NCBI RefSeq assembly: GCF_040656415.1
Contig: NZ_JBFAMC010000002.1
Span: 248,001-312,000, forward strand
Length of the DNA: 64,000 nucleotides
Direction: 5' to 3'
Source: Rhodococcus_F sp040656415
Lineage (GTDB): Bacteria; Actinomycetota; Actinomycetes; Mycobacteriales; Mycobacteriaceae
Every line of letters starts with the position of its first letter. Within the stretch, counting starts at the first letter, position 1. A program made the translations under genes and the position numbers. Below the pieces are notes generated by a model that did not search any database, was not told the DNA's origin, and saw nothing but the letters and a program-made list of their open reading frames with translations. Below, one piece after another: positions 41,712 to 50,064 of the stretch.

Positions 41712-42472
41712 GCCCCGACCGGCCTGTCCCACGGGTGGTTGCGCATCGTGGCGCGTCCGCGGCTCGGCCCGAACACACACTCGCCGCGTACGAACTTGCA
41801 CTCGAAGAGGGTGCGGACGGTCTCGAGTGTGACGTGCGACTTACCCGGGACGGCCACCTGGTGTGTATCCACGATCGCACCGTGGACAGGACGTCCACCG
41901 GCACCGGCATCGTCAGTGAGATGACGCGCGACGAGTTGGCCGATTTCAATTACGGCACGCAGGATGAACCGGCTGAACTCCTCGACCTGAGGACCCTGAT
42001 CGAGCTGACGCTGGACTGGTCGGCGCGCCCGGTGAAGCTGTTCATCGAAACCAAGCACCCCGTGCGATTCGGCAGCCTCGTCGAGAGCAAGGTCCTCGCC
42101 GAGCTGCAGCGCTTCGGCATCGGGGCGCCACCGTCTGCCGACCATGCGCGCGCCGTCGTGATGTCGTTCTCCGCCAGTGCGGTATGGCGGATCCGACGGT
42201 CGGCGCCGCTGCTCCCGACGGTCCTGCTCGGCGAGTCTGCCCGTGTTCTCGGTGGCGGAGCGGCAACGACAGTCGGGGCCACTGCGGTCGGACCATCTGT
42301 GAAGACCCTGCACGAGCACCCTGACATCGTCGACAGGGCTGCGGCGGCGGGACGTGCCACCTACTGCTGGACCGTGGACACCCGTAGCGACGTCGAGCTG
42401 TGCCGCGAACTCGGCGTCGGTTGGGTGGCCACCAACTACCCCGGCCGTACCAGGGACTGGCTCGCATCCTGA
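41708..42472 (+). CDS. glpQ1: Glycerophosphodiester phosphodiesterase
   Basis: The 254-residue enzyme cleaves glycerophosphodiesters to sn-glycerol 3-phosphate and an alcohol. The TIM-barrel catalytic groups are visible: His13-Arg14 in VAHRGAS, Glu40 and Asp42 in LECDVRLT, His55 in CIHDRTVDRT, and ETKHP in the middle. No signal peptide is present, so it acts inside the cell, on deacylated phospholipids. The GTG start at 41708 overlaps the preceding stop. The symbol follows the syntenic mycobacterial gene. Confidence 0.9.
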   Translation: MSPDRPVPRVVAHRGASAARPEHTLAAYELALEEGADGLECDVRLTRDGHLVCIHDRTVDRTSTGTGIVSEMTRDELADFNYGTQDEPAELLDLRTLIELTLDWSARPVKLFIETKHPVRFGSLVESKVLAELQRFGIGAPPSADHARAVVMSFSASAVWRIRRSAPLLPTVLLGESARVLGGGAATTVGATAVGPSVKTLHEHPDIVDRAAAAGRATYCWTVDTRSDVELCRELGVGWVATNYPGRTRDWLAS

Positions 42473-42623
42473 TCCGACCTGCGTCGAGGTTCGGATGTCC
42501 TCGACGGTGAGCAATTGCGCGTGGTCTCGAATCTCGAGTGCTGGCAGGCCTCGAACGCCAAGCATCTCCGGCTATCCCTCGGCTGCTTTGGCACGTCTCC
42601 CGAACGGTGTAGGTTTTGGGTTC

Positions 42624-43538
42624 GTGGGAAAGAAGAGCAAGAGGAACAGCGGTCCGAAGCCAGGCAACGCTCGTGCCGAGAAGATCGCGCGGCGACAGGC
42701 GGAACGGGAAAGCGCCGCGGCGGCAGTGACCCGGCCTTTCGAAGGGCTCGCAGCCGAGTGTGATCTCGTAGCGCTGCGTGAGTTCGTGCCCTCGGCGACA
42801 GCCCCGCTCCCCGTTAAGGATTCGCCACGCGCGCTGACGCTCGCGACCGTGCTGCCGGGTGCAGTCGCGGCACTGGTCCGCGAGGAAGGGGACGATGCCA
42901 CCGGTTTCGTCGGGGTGCAGGTCCAAGCGCATTCGGCCGATCTCGGTGCGGATCTGGCCGCATCCGTCGTCTGGGCTCGCGATGCCGATCCCGGTGAGTC
43001 GCTCACGTTCGCCGACCCCGATTCCGAGACCCCGGCCCTGGCCGATCTGATCGACGCGGACGCGCTGCTGGACATCACGGTGCACCAGGACTTCAACTGG
43101 TGGATCCCCGAGGGTGTGGAACCGGCGCCCGACGTTGCGAGCACCGTGCAGCACGCGAATGCGGCAATCATGCCTTCCGCTCGGGTAGAGGCCGACGGCA
43201 TCGTCGCGGCGTGGTGGGTAGATGCCGGAGAGAGGGCGCACCTTCGCTGGGTGCGGCCGGAGAACGAAGACGATCTGATGCTCGCCCTCGCGCGCGTGCA
43301 CGCCACGGGCGGTCTGCACGTCGGTGAGGGTTCGCGGTATGCCGGGTCCTTCCGAACGCACGGCCTACTGGTCCCGGTGTTCGATCTCGATCGGGAGAAA
43401 CACCCGAATGAATGGGCAGCGGGGACGATCGAACTCGGTGCGCGACTAGCGCAGGCTCTCGCGGTCGACGCGCCGTTGACTACCGAGGAACGACGCGCCC
43501 GCGACGGCCTGCGGGGCCGCCAGGTAACCCTGAGATAG
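42624..43538 (+). CDS. DUF5926-like conserved actinobacterial protein
   Basis: The 304-residue soluble protein has a basic N-terminal tail (KKSKRNSGPKPGNARAEKIARRQAERES). The domain that follows contains LVALREFVPSATAPLP, DFNWWIPEG and LRWVRPENEDDLM. It matches my memory of the DUF5926 family found near glpQ in actinobacteria. The N-terminal basic part resembles SEC-C or ribosome-binding tails. The function is unknown. GTG 42624 was chosen because the basic tail begins there. Confidence 0.65.
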   Translation: MGKKSKRNSGPKPGNARAEKIARRQAERESAAAAVTRPFEGLAAECDLVALREFVPSATAPLPVKDSPRALTLATVLPGAVAALVREEGDDATGFVGVQVQAHSADLGADLAASVVWARDADPGESLTFADPDSETPALADLIDADALLDITVHQDFNWWIPEGVEPAPDVASTVQHANAAIMPSARVEADGIVAAWWVDAGERAHLRWVRPENEDDLMLALARVHATGGLHVGEGSRYAGSFRTHGLLVPVFDLDREKHPNEWAAGTIELGARLAQALAVDAPLTTEERRARDGLRGRQVTLR

Positions 43539-43544
43539 TCGCCC

Positions 43545-43591
43545 GCCTGTGCGTGGTCGGCGAGAGCACGGACTCGCCCCCACGCACAGGC
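43545..43591. terminator. Long bidirectional hairpin between convergent genes
   Basis: GCCTGTGCGTGG (43545-43556) pairs with CCACGCACAGGC (43580-43591) over 12 bp, and inside it GGCGAG/CTCGCC adds 6 bp. It lies between the DUF5926 stop and the ferritin stop at 43595. Confidence 0.75.
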
Positions 43592-43594
43592 CGG

Positions 43595-44140
43595 TCAGAT
43601 GGAACCGCCGGCCGCCCTGGGTGCTCGGGAAGTGTCTGTGACTGTGCCCATTTCGCGTGCCACGAAGTTCTCGAGGTCGAACAGGTTGCTGCCCGCTCGA
43701 TCGGCGATGGTCAACAGGGTCGTCATGCTCGCGACCTCCTCGACCTGTTCTTCGAGGAACCACTGCATGAACTGCTCACCGAGGTAGTCGCCCTCCTCGC
43801 GGGCGGTGCTGGCAAGATGCACGACCTGGTCAGTGACCGTCTTTTCTTGGCTCACCGCGAGGGCGATTGCTTCACGCGCAGAATCGAACTGCCCCTTGGC
43901 CGGGTCCACACCGGGCAGTTCCACGTTGATCCCACGATCCAAGAAGTACTGAATGATCATCATCGCGTGGTTGCGTTCTTCGACGGCCTGCTTGTAAAAG
44001 TGCTTGGCCAACTGCGGCAGATCCGCATTGTCGAAGTACACGGCTGTTGCGACGTACTGGTGGGACGCGTTGAACTCATTTCTGATCTGATCGTGAAGCA
44101 GACCTAGAAATTTCGTTTGGTGCACGTCGGTAGGAGCCAT
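43595..44140 (-). CDS. bfrB: Ferritin (BfrB-type iron storage protein)
   Basis: The 181-residue protein has the length of M. tuberculosis BfrB. It is a four-helix ferritin subunit that oxidises Fe(II) and stores Fe(III) in a 24-mer. The di-iron centre is present: Glu22 in RNEFNASHQY and Glu55 with His58 in VEERNHAMMI. No haem-ligand Met is expected. ATG 44140 follows TAGGAG-like sequence on the minus strand. Two weak IdeR-like sites lie 32-85 bases upstream, in line with iron-dependent activation known for the mycobacterial gene. Confidence 0.92.
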   Translation of the reverse strand: MAPTDVHQTKFLGLLHDQIRNEFNASHQYVATAVYFDNADLPQLAKHFYKQAVEERNHAMMIIQYFLDRGINVELPGVDPAKGQFDSAREAIALAVSQEKTVTDQVVHLASTAREEGDYLGEQFMQWFLEEQVEEVASMTTLLTIADRAGSNLFDLENFVAREMGTVTDTSRAPRAAGGSI

Positions 44141-44171
44141 GGCGCAACAATAGCGCTGGTCAGAGCTCTTG

Positions 44172-44225
44172 TCATGCAAGTTTTGCCTAATTATGGCAAG
44201 GGTTCCCAAAGTAATTCATACCTAA
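44172..44225 (-). promoter_or_regulatory. Two weak IdeR/DtxR-like boxes upstream of the ferritin gene
   Basis: Read on the minus strand, 44190-44172 begins TTAGGCAAAACTTGCATGA and 44225-44207 begins TTAGGTATGAATTACTTTG. Each matches the TTAGG half and 11 of 19 consensus positions, in the same orientation with a 35-base period. The match is too weak to be sure. Confidence 0.4.
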
Positions 44226-44278
44226 TAACTGGGATCTTCCTAGGTGTAGTGAGAGATCGGATCCCGTTGAGGGCTCGG

Positions 44279-45124
44279 TCAGTTGAGTGAGTCTCGGTCG
44301 ATGGGAAAGTCGAAGTAGGTGTCGGGATACGGCTCTGGTTGATAGGTGAAATGCCACCACTCGTAGGGCAAATTGACGAAGCCTTGCTTTTCCAGGCCGT
44401 CCTTCAGCAGTAGCCGGTTCTTCAGCTGTTCGCCCTGGATCCGCGGATCGAGCGTGTGGGCAAGAGTGTCGAAACAGTCGAACCCGGTTCCCATATCGAT
44501 GGAGTTGTCAGGAAAGCGTTCTTCACGCGGTGCCGCACAATCCGTCAGCGGCTCCCCGGGAACGTAGGGTCGAGTCGGCTTGGCAGGGAGTTTCACCAGC
44601 GTCAAGTCGGCGGTGCTCCCGCGGCTGTGTCCAGAGCGCTCGTCGATGTAGCCGTCGCGGAACAGGTTTGCCTTGTCGACACGGGGATAGAATTCGGCCT
44701 TCATCCGCTGATCTGACAGATCCTTGGCCCACGCGACGAAGTTGTCTACCGCGCGCTGTGGGCGGTAGCAGTCGTACACCTTGAGCGAGTATCCCTGCTC
44801 GAGAAACTCCCGTTGCGCGCGCTTCAGCGCCTCTGCCGCCTCACGCGTGAGGATGCACATGGGTGCCCAGTAGCCGTCGATGGGGGCACCGGTGAAATTG
44901 TGCGGTGTGTAGTAGCGGATCTCTTGCAGGATCGTCGGATCGACGTCTCGCAATGACACGAAGTCCGCGGGTGCCGTGGGCTCTGGCCGCGCGCTCGCGG
45001 AGAGTAGAAGAGCGGCGGCGACGACAAGCGCCGTCGCTACCGTCAGGACACTCAGCTGAGCGCGACCTTCACGTGAAATCCTTGATATGACCACAGCTTT
45101 CTCACCTGTCCGTCTGACGGCCAT
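44279..45124 (-). CDS. VanX-like D-alanyl-D-alanine dipeptidase, exported
   Basis: The 281-residue protein has an N-terminal hydrophobic export signal (about 23-45). An M15D zinc peptidase domain follows. Zinc ligands are His166 (SGHSRGSTADL), Asp173 and His258 (YEWWHFTY), with catalytic Glu255 and the Arg in YDCYRP. VanX hydrolyses D-Ala-D-Ala. As an exported chromosomal form without vanH/vanA, this is probably a cell-wall recycling or remodelling enzyme, not a vancomycin-resistance gene. Start ATG 45124 is uncertain; GTG 45094 has a better ribosome site. Confidence 0.85.
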   Translation of the reverse strand: MAVRRTGEKAVVISRISREGRAQLSVLTVATALVVAAALLLSASARPEPTAPADFVSLRDVDPTILQEIRYYTPHNFTGAPIDGYWAPMCILTREAAEALKRAQREFLEQGYSLKVYDCYRPQRAVDNFVAWAKDLSDQRMKAEFYPRVDKANLFRDGYIDERSGHSRGSTADLTLVKLPAKPTRPYVPGEPLTDCAAPREERFPDNSIDMGTGFDCFDTLAHTLDPRIQGEQLKNRLLLKDGLEKQGFVNLPYEWWHFTYQPEPYPDTYFDFPIDRDSLN

Positions 45125-45727
45125 CTGGTCGGTGGTGTCATCAACGCATTCTCCACTTAGACGCGAGAAACCTCATTTTTCCGTACGTCGGGGACAGGTG
45201 CTTACAAGTTCGGCGCGCATGTCTCCGCAGCCGGGGATTCTTGTCGCATCATCAAACCGCTGCCATGAATTGCAGCCGGTGAGATGCCCAGGATCTGGTG
45301 ACCTGCCTCGCGGAGGTCGGCTCTTGCCTCGGGGCGAGAACGTCATGGCGTAACAGCTGGGGGATGGCCGCAGGTTGGTCGTGGATCCTGGGACTTCGCC
45401 CAGCTGCTTGCTCAGGGTTGCCGGGTCCGATCGGGGGATCCGGCGATGGTCGGTCGTTGGTCCGATCGGGGGACACCCGGATAGGGCGACAATGGGTCTG
45501 TTCGGGGGACGGACGCGGCACGTATTCGCGGAGATACTCGTAAGGGACGTACTCGTCCGAGTACTCCCGGATTTCCTCCGGCTGCCGCAACGGCAGATGA
45601 CCAACGCAAGCATTGTTTGGTGCCGACATCAATTCGTGCCGGACAGGATAGTGAGACTCTGCGTGCCGCTGGCCATTTCGGGGCAGCAGGACTTTCTCGA
45701 ATCAGACGTCCTCCTGGAGAAATCCGT
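45125..45727. other. 603-base intergenic region with phased repeats and a short perfect inverted repeat
   Basis: No gene is supported. TCCGATCGGGGGA-type words recur at 45426, 45461 and 45497, about 35-36 bases apart. GTACTCG-TC-CGAGTAC is a perfect inverted repeat at 45549-45564. Minus-strand open frames here lack family features. Confidence 0.45.
45426..45509. repeat. Three phased copies of a TCNGNTCGGGGGA word
   Basis: Copies start at 45426, 45461 and 45497, so spacing is 35 and 36 bases, about 3.4 helical turns. The spacers are unrelated in sequence, and three copies are too few and too short for a CRISPR array. Confidence 0.5.
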
Positions 45728-46105
45728 ATGAAAGCAGTACCGGTTCGTGCGCCGTTCATCGTTGGCGCTGCTGCGGTCGTCGTAGCTGCGTTGGTCGGTG
45801 GCGGGGTCAAGTCGGTCACGCCGCGACCCGAAAACTCCACCGCAGCACAAATACAGCTTGTGGGGATGGCCGACGACTTGTTCCCTCGGTCTGGCCAGGT
45901 CGTTGCGGAAGCCAACATGATCGGTGGCCCACAAATGGCCGCCTGCATCCAACTCGAGGGGTTGAGGGTGCACGAACCGGTGGAGGTGAGGCTGGTTGCT
46001 GGGGACGCCGCAACCGACCCGATTGCGAAGACCGGGCGAATACGTCCGCGACTGGCAATCGGGGATCGTTGGTCGGGCTCCCCATACGTCGGCCACACAT
46101 TCTGA
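45728..46105 (+). CDS. Small exported or membrane-anchored protein, function unknown
   Basis: The 125-residue protein begins MKAVPVRAPFIVGAAAVVVAALVGGGVKS, a signal peptide or N-terminal anchor. The remaining 95 residues contain AAQIQLVGMADDLFPRSGQVVAEANMIGGPQ and match no family I recognise. ATG 45728 follows GGAGAAA. A long open frame on the other strand covers the same bases, but it lacks a start context and family features. It converges with the LCP gene. Confidence 0.5.
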   Translation: MKAVPVRAPFIVGAAAVVVAALVGGGVKSVTPRPENSTAAQIQLVGMADDLFPRSGQVVAEANMIGGPQMAACIQLEGLRVHEPVEVRLVAGDAATDPIAKTGRIRPRLAIGDRWSGSPYVGHTF

Positions 46106-46161
46106 TCTGCCCCGTACTTGCGCGTCGACGCCCAGCATCGCCTGGGTGTACTCCCTGCAGG

Positions 46162-47577
46162 TCACAGACCGGTAGTGACCAAATCGGCTGGAAGCTGGCG
46201 GTCGTTCGCCAGTGCGTCGAAGAACTGCAAAGCCCGATCCCGATCCCAGAGCAACACGTTTCCAGACCCTGGAACATCCTCGAAACCACCGATCGGAACG
46301 GTGGTGGTGACGACGTCGCCACGAATGGCCAAGGCCAGGGCCGCAAGATTCCAGATGTGGGCGCTCTCGTCGATGCTCAGCGATTCGGCGGTATCGGTGA
46401 CGAGTTGCCAGACCCGGAACGGGTTGAGCCAGGTTGAAGGGCTTGCCACCTTCTCCATCAGCGCCGACATGAACATCCGCTGGTTGTTCATCCGGTCGAT
46501 GTCGGCGAGCGCCGTGGCGCGACTGCGGACGAAGCCGAGGGCTTCTGCGCCCGACAGTTCCTGGCAGCCGGGCGCGAGATTGATCCCGGCGAGGGGGTCG
46601 TCGATGGGGTTGTCGAGGCACATCTCGACACCGCCGATCGCGTCGACGATGCCGGCGAATCCGCCGAATCCGATCTCCGCGTAGTGGTCCATGTGCAGGC
46701 CGGTGGCCCCTTCGACGGTCTGCACCAGAAGTTGCGGACCGCCGAGAGCGAACGATGCGTTGATCTTGTCGCGGCCGTACCCGGGAATCGGCACGTAGGA
46801 ATCGCGCGGAATGCTCACCATCGTTGCCGGGCCGCCGCTGCTCGGAACGTGCACGATCATGATGGTGTCGGTGCGACCGCCTCCGGTATCGCCGCCGGTC
46901 GATAGTTCCTGTTCCTGTTCGGGGGTCAGCCCGATTCGACTGTCTGAGCCGACCAGCAACCAGTTGGTGCCGGGGGTGTCGGCGATCCGGCCGGGGTAGT
47001 CGGCCAGTGCGTCTATCCGGTCCAGTGTCGTGTCCAGGTAGTACGTCGTGCCCACCAACGCCAGGATCAACAGCAGGAGCAAGGCGCCGATTCGTCGACC
47101 CCAGTGCCGCTTTCGTCTCGGTCGACTCTGCTGTGACGGCTCTGCGGAACGGCCCGGTGTGGGCGTTGGGGGTGGTGCCTGACGGCCGGGCGCACCTGGC
47201 GGTGGTGCCGGCGTATCCCGATAAGGTTGGGGTGTCTTAGTGGGAGCATGGCCTCGCGGCGGCGCCGAACGAACCTGCTGAGGTTGCGGGGCCTGCGACC
47301 AGGCCTGCGGAGGCGGCGGCGCACCGCGTCCGGCTCGACGGATCACCTGGGTGCCCTCTTCAGGCGGCACTTGTGAGCCACGGCGGCCACCGCCGCCACG
47401 GGCATGGGGAGGTCCCGGTCGCGCGGGGGCAGGCGGTGGTACCCGTCCGGTTTGTGGAGGGACACCCTGGCCAGGGGGTGGAAGTCGCCGATCGGATGGC
47501 GACCGCGACGGCTGTCCGCCCCTCGACCGCCGGGGCGGACGAGGTGGTAGCGGGGGATGGGGAGCGTCGCCGGTCAT
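46162..47577 (-). CDS. LytR-CpsA-Psr (LCP) cell-wall glycopolymer ligase
   Basis: The 471-residue protein has a cytosolic Pro/Arg/Gly-rich tail of about 155 residues. One membrane helix (about 163-180) and an outer LCP domain follow. Catalytic Arg/Asp residues are visible in NWLLVGSDSRIGL, GGGRTDTIMIVHV and VSIPRDSYVPIPG. LCP enzymes transfer lipid-linked polymer to peptidoglycan; in mycolata they attach arabinogalactan. The Pro-rich tail is unusually long and probably disordered, a possible docking or phosphorylation site. The start is ATG 47577. Confidence 0.88.
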   Translation of the reverse strand: MTGDAPHPPLPPRPPRRSRGGQPSRSPSDRRLPPPGQGVPPQTGRVPPPAPARPGPPHARGGGGRRGSQVPPEEGTQVIRRAGRGAPPPPQAWSQAPQPQQVRSAPPRGHAPTKTPQPYRDTPAPPPGAPGRQAPPPTPTPGRSAEPSQQSRPRRKRHWGRRIGALLLLLILALVGTTYYLDTTLDRIDALADYPGRIADTPGTNWLLVGSDSRIGLTPEQEQELSTGGDTGGGRTDTIMIVHVPSSGGPATMVSIPRDSYVPIPGYGRDKINASFALGGPQLLVQTVEGATGLHMDHYAEIGFGGFAGIVDAIGGVEMCLDNPIDDPLAGINLAPGCQELSGAEALGFVRSRATALADIDRMNNQRMFMSALMEKVASPSTWLNPFRVWQLVTDTAESLSIDESAHIWNLAALALAIRGDVVTTTVPIGGFEDVPGSGNVLLWDRDRALQFFDALANDRQLPADLVTTGL

Positions 47578-47604
47578 CGGAATGACTCTACTGGTCCAAC
47601 AGAC

Positions 47605-48420
47605 TCAGGGGATCCAGCCGACGTGCCCACGCAGGGCGGTATAACCGACGAACGCGACCGAGTCGATGGTGGCGTGGGCGATCACGAGAGGCCACAACCG
47701 TCGAGTCTTCTGCCAATACCGACCGAACACCAGTCCCATCACCACATTGCCCACACCGCCACCGAACCCCTGATAGAGGTGGTAGCTACCACGAAGGACC
47801 GCTGAGGCGAGTAGCGAAGAATTCTCACCCCACCCCAGCTGCCGCAGTCTGGTGATGAGGTACGCGACGACGAGCACTTCCTCCGCGCCGGAGTTTGCGA
47901 TGGCCCAGAGGATCAGAGCGGGCAGTCGCCACCAGTGATCCTCGATAGTGCTCGGGACGACGGTGAGATTGGCGCCGAATGCGCGCGCCAACAGGTAGAA
48001 GCCAAGTCCAGGGAGTCCGATGAGAGCGGCGAGTCCTACACCCTGTGTCGCGTCGGGACGCCAGCGGAATCGGCCCAGACCGATGCTGCTCGGGCCGAAA
48101 CCGCTGCGCCACAGGAGATACAGCCCCAAGCCGGACCAAGCGAGCAGTTGGACCACGCCAAGCAGTTGCCGGGCGGCATCGATGAAGGCGTTCTCCGCGC
48201 GGGGGACGTTGAGGGCCACCGACTGATCTGCCAGAGGGGCAGGGATGAGCAGCGATTCGGATAGTGACAGTATCCCGGAAAGCCCGCTTGCGCCGAAGGT
48301 GACGAGCAGGACGATCGTGATCTCGATCCACAGTCCACGTCGCTCGCGGTCGTCGATCGGCTTTGCCGGTTCGGGTGATGCCGGCCGTAGCCACGAGTCG
48401 AGCGTCGCACGCGAGATCAC
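47605..48420 (-). CDS. CPBP-family intramembrane metalloprotease
   Basis: The 271-residue membrane protein is of the CAAX-protease/Abi (CPBP) type. The first motif is NSGAEEVLVVAYLITRL, the second RGSYHLYQGFGGGVGN, and a third, HATIDSVAF, supplies the last conserved His. The EExxxR motif is altered: after EE comes VLVVAY, so the Arg is absent or displaced. GTG 48420 was chosen because it lies 10 bases after the preceding gene's stop; an ATG at 48480 would overlap that gene by 50 bases. The substrate is unknown. Confidence 0.75.
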   Translation of the reverse strand: MISRATLDSWLRPASPEPAKPIDDRERRGLWIEITIVLLVTFGASGLSGILSLSESLLIPAPLADQSVALNVPRAENAFIDAARQLLGVVQLLAWSGLGLYLLWRSGFGPSSIGLGRFRWRPDATQGVGLAALIGLPGLGFYLLARAFGANLTVVPSTIEDHWWRLPALILWAIANSGAEEVLVVAYLITRLRQLGWGENSSLLASAVLRGSYHLYQGFGGGVGNVVMGLVFGRYWQKTRRLWPLVIAHATIDSVAFVGYTALRGHVGWIP

Positions 48421-48430
48421 ATGACTTACG

Positions 48431-49216
48431 CTAGCGTGCGCCGAAACCGAATATCGTGCTACTGCGCGCACGGAGCCCATTCATGAACGGGCAGCCCGCA
48501 AGGACTCGGATTGCCCTGCTCAGCCCAGCGGCGTCGTCCACTGGCGCCCCGAACGGCATTCGGATGTCGCGGTCACCGTGGTCGCCTTCGGTGCGCAACC
48601 GCAATCCGTAGCGGTCGATGCCGAGCGGCCGGACGCGCCCCTGCCGCATGTGGGGAGGTAGTTTCCAGGCCAGCAGTTCGATGATGTTCTGGTGATCTTC
48701 TTCGAGATATCGAAGCCATGCGGATTCCGTCTCCCAGAAGGGGTCGGGCCGAGCGGCGAGCAGATCGTCCATATCGACGGATTCGGCGCCACTGGAGTCG
48801 GCGACCACTGCGGATTCGAGCCGTAGCTGCAGTAGCGCGGCATCATGTCCGACATCGAGGAGACCGGGGTGCGGGAATTCGGATGCCACCTCGTCGGCGA
48901 TTGATCGGGTATGGGATTCGCAAAGTGCATGGAGGTTGCCGCGCAACCAGACCAGGGATCGCACGGGTTCACGAAGCGCGAGCGGCGAGTAGTCGGTCAG
49001 CTCCAGAACGGCGGGGACCGCTCCGGAGAGCCTGGGCAACATGGCTGCGGGCGAGTCGTTCGGTACCGCGACGACTACGTCGCCTCGTGACCGCAGATGG
49101 TGCACGGACGTAATGGTGGGAGCGCTTCCTTCGACTGCCAGTACTGCGTTCTTGGTCCGTGCAACGGAGCTACGCAAACGTTCGGCGGTAGACGGTCCGG
49201 TGGTCTCGGCAGGCAT
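48431..49216 (-). CDS. DUF2470-domain protein (HugZ/Rv3839-like), probably iron-regulated
   Basis: The 261-residue protein has an N-terminal split-barrel-like part. A C-terminal DUF2470 domain follows, with ESAWLRYLEEDHQNIIELLAW, RPLGIDRYGLRLRTEGD and RDIRMPFGAPVDD. DUF2470 is found in haem-degrading HugZ-type proteins, where it supplies a haem pocket. ATG 49216 follows AGGAG. A near-perfect IdeR box lies 25 bases upstream, so iron should repress it. Together these suggest a haem-iron acquisition enzyme; the enzymatic role is inferred. Confidence 0.75.
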   Translation of the reverse strand: MPAETTGPSTAERLRSSVARTKNAVLAVEGSAPTITSVHHLRSRGDVVVAVPNDSPAAMLPRLSGAVPAVLELTDYSPLALREPVRSLVWLRGNLHALCESHTRSIADEVASEFPHPGLLDVGHDAALLQLRLESAVVADSSGAESVDMDDLLAARPDPFWETESAWLRYLEEDHQNIIELLAWKLPPHMRQGRVRPLGIDRYGLRLRTEGDHGDRDIRMPFGAPVDDAAGLSRAIRVLAGCPFMNGLRARSSTIFGFGAR

Positions 49217-49240
49217 TGGGTCTCCTGGGTCGCGCAACAA

Positions 49241-49259
49241 TAAGGTAACCCTAACCTAA
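49241..49259. promoter_or_regulatory. Near-consensus IdeR/DtxR iron box
   Basis: On the minus strand the site reads TTAGGTTAGGGTTACCTTA and matches 16 of 19 bases of the TTAGGTTAGGCTAACCTAA consensus. It lies 25 bases before the DUF2470 start and 50 bases before the divergent gene at 49309, so it may control both. Confidence 0.85.
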
Positions 49260-49308
49260 GTGACGAGGGTGTTGAAGGCAAGGCTCTGCTCGGCGCTACG
49301 GTTGAACG

Positions 49309-50010
49309 GTGGCAATACCTCTCTCGCTCGGCGTACCGCGCCGTCGCGGACCGCAATCGCTACTCGAGGGACTGCTCAGTGCGTGCGTGGATGCAACCAG
49401 TCGCTCAGACCTGTCCGTGGGCGACTCGTTCGGTCCGCCGGTGGTCGCGGCCTCGAAGCTTCTCGACTCAGCGGGAACCGAAGCAGGCAGAGTTATCGTC
49501 GACCTCGACGTCGACCCCGCCGAATTGCAGACCCACGAGCAGGCGTCCTACGAGGCCGTTCGGTTCCACCTCGACTGTTCTGTCGACCAACTCACCGTGG
49601 CCCTGGCCCTCCGATTGTCAGCTCCGCTAGCGATATTCGTCGCCTCTACCGGTGACGACCGGGGGCTCGGCGATACTGTTCTGCAAATAGTGGAGGCCGG
49701 ATGCGTTCCGGGGCTTTCCAGCGGGCATTCCATCGGCGCGGTAGCCGACTTTCTGGCGGTTCTCGCGCACGCCGACATCGGATATGTCGCGAGAGCGAAG
49801 GACACGGCCGAAGTGCTCTCGCTTCTGTCGGGCACGGTCGCCTCGCTTTGCGGCGAGGACACACGCCGGGCTCTGGCGAATCCCGAACCCGCGAAACTGA
49901 CCGTCCTGAATGCCGCGGCGGCGGAGGCCGTCCGCGAGGTCTTGCTCGGGGTCGAAGTGTCCGACCCATCGCTCGTCGAGCGCGAACTCGCCGCTCTCGG
50001 ATTGCAGTAA
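49309..50010 (+). CDS. Hypothetical protein, function unknown
   Basis: The 233-residue soluble, Ala/Leu/Val-rich protein contains AGRVIVDLDVDPAELQTHEQASYEAVRF and VASLCGEDTRRALANPEPAKL. No domain or signal peptide is seen. The gene is divergent from the IdeR-boxed DUF2470 gene and lies just before pheA. GTG 49309 has a weak ribosome site, so an internal start is possible. No function is proposed. Confidence 0.55.
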   Translation: MAIPLSLGVPRRRGPQSLLEGLLSACVDATSRSDLSVGDSFGPPVVAASKLLDSAGTEAGRVIVDLDVDPAELQTHEQASYEAVRFHLDCSVDQLTVALALRLSAPLAIFVASTGDDRGLGDTVLQIVEAGCVPGLSSGHSIGAVADFLAVLAHADIGYVARAKDTAEVLSLLSGTVASLCGEDTRRALANPEPAKLTVLNAAAAEAVREVLLGVEVSDPSLVERELAALGLQ

Positions 50011-50064
50011 CTATTCATCTCCAATGCGGCGGAAGGTCACCGCTCGGTGCGTAATCTCGTAGGC

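Noticed and set aside
42042..43361. 439-residue minus-strand open frame opposite DUF5926
   Set aside because: It is a shadow of two real genes on the plus strand with no family similarity.
44279..45124. Vancomycin-resistance vanX gene
   Set aside because: No vanH, vanA or two-component genes are present; it is an exported chromosomal homologue.
45426..45509. Possible CRISPR array
   Set aside because: Only three 13-base imperfect copies, no consistent long repeat, and no cas genes nearby.
45412..46098. 228-residue minus-strand open frame opposite the small exported protein
   Set aside because: No signal peptide, no domain and poor start; the plus-strand gene has a signal-like N terminus and a ribosome site.
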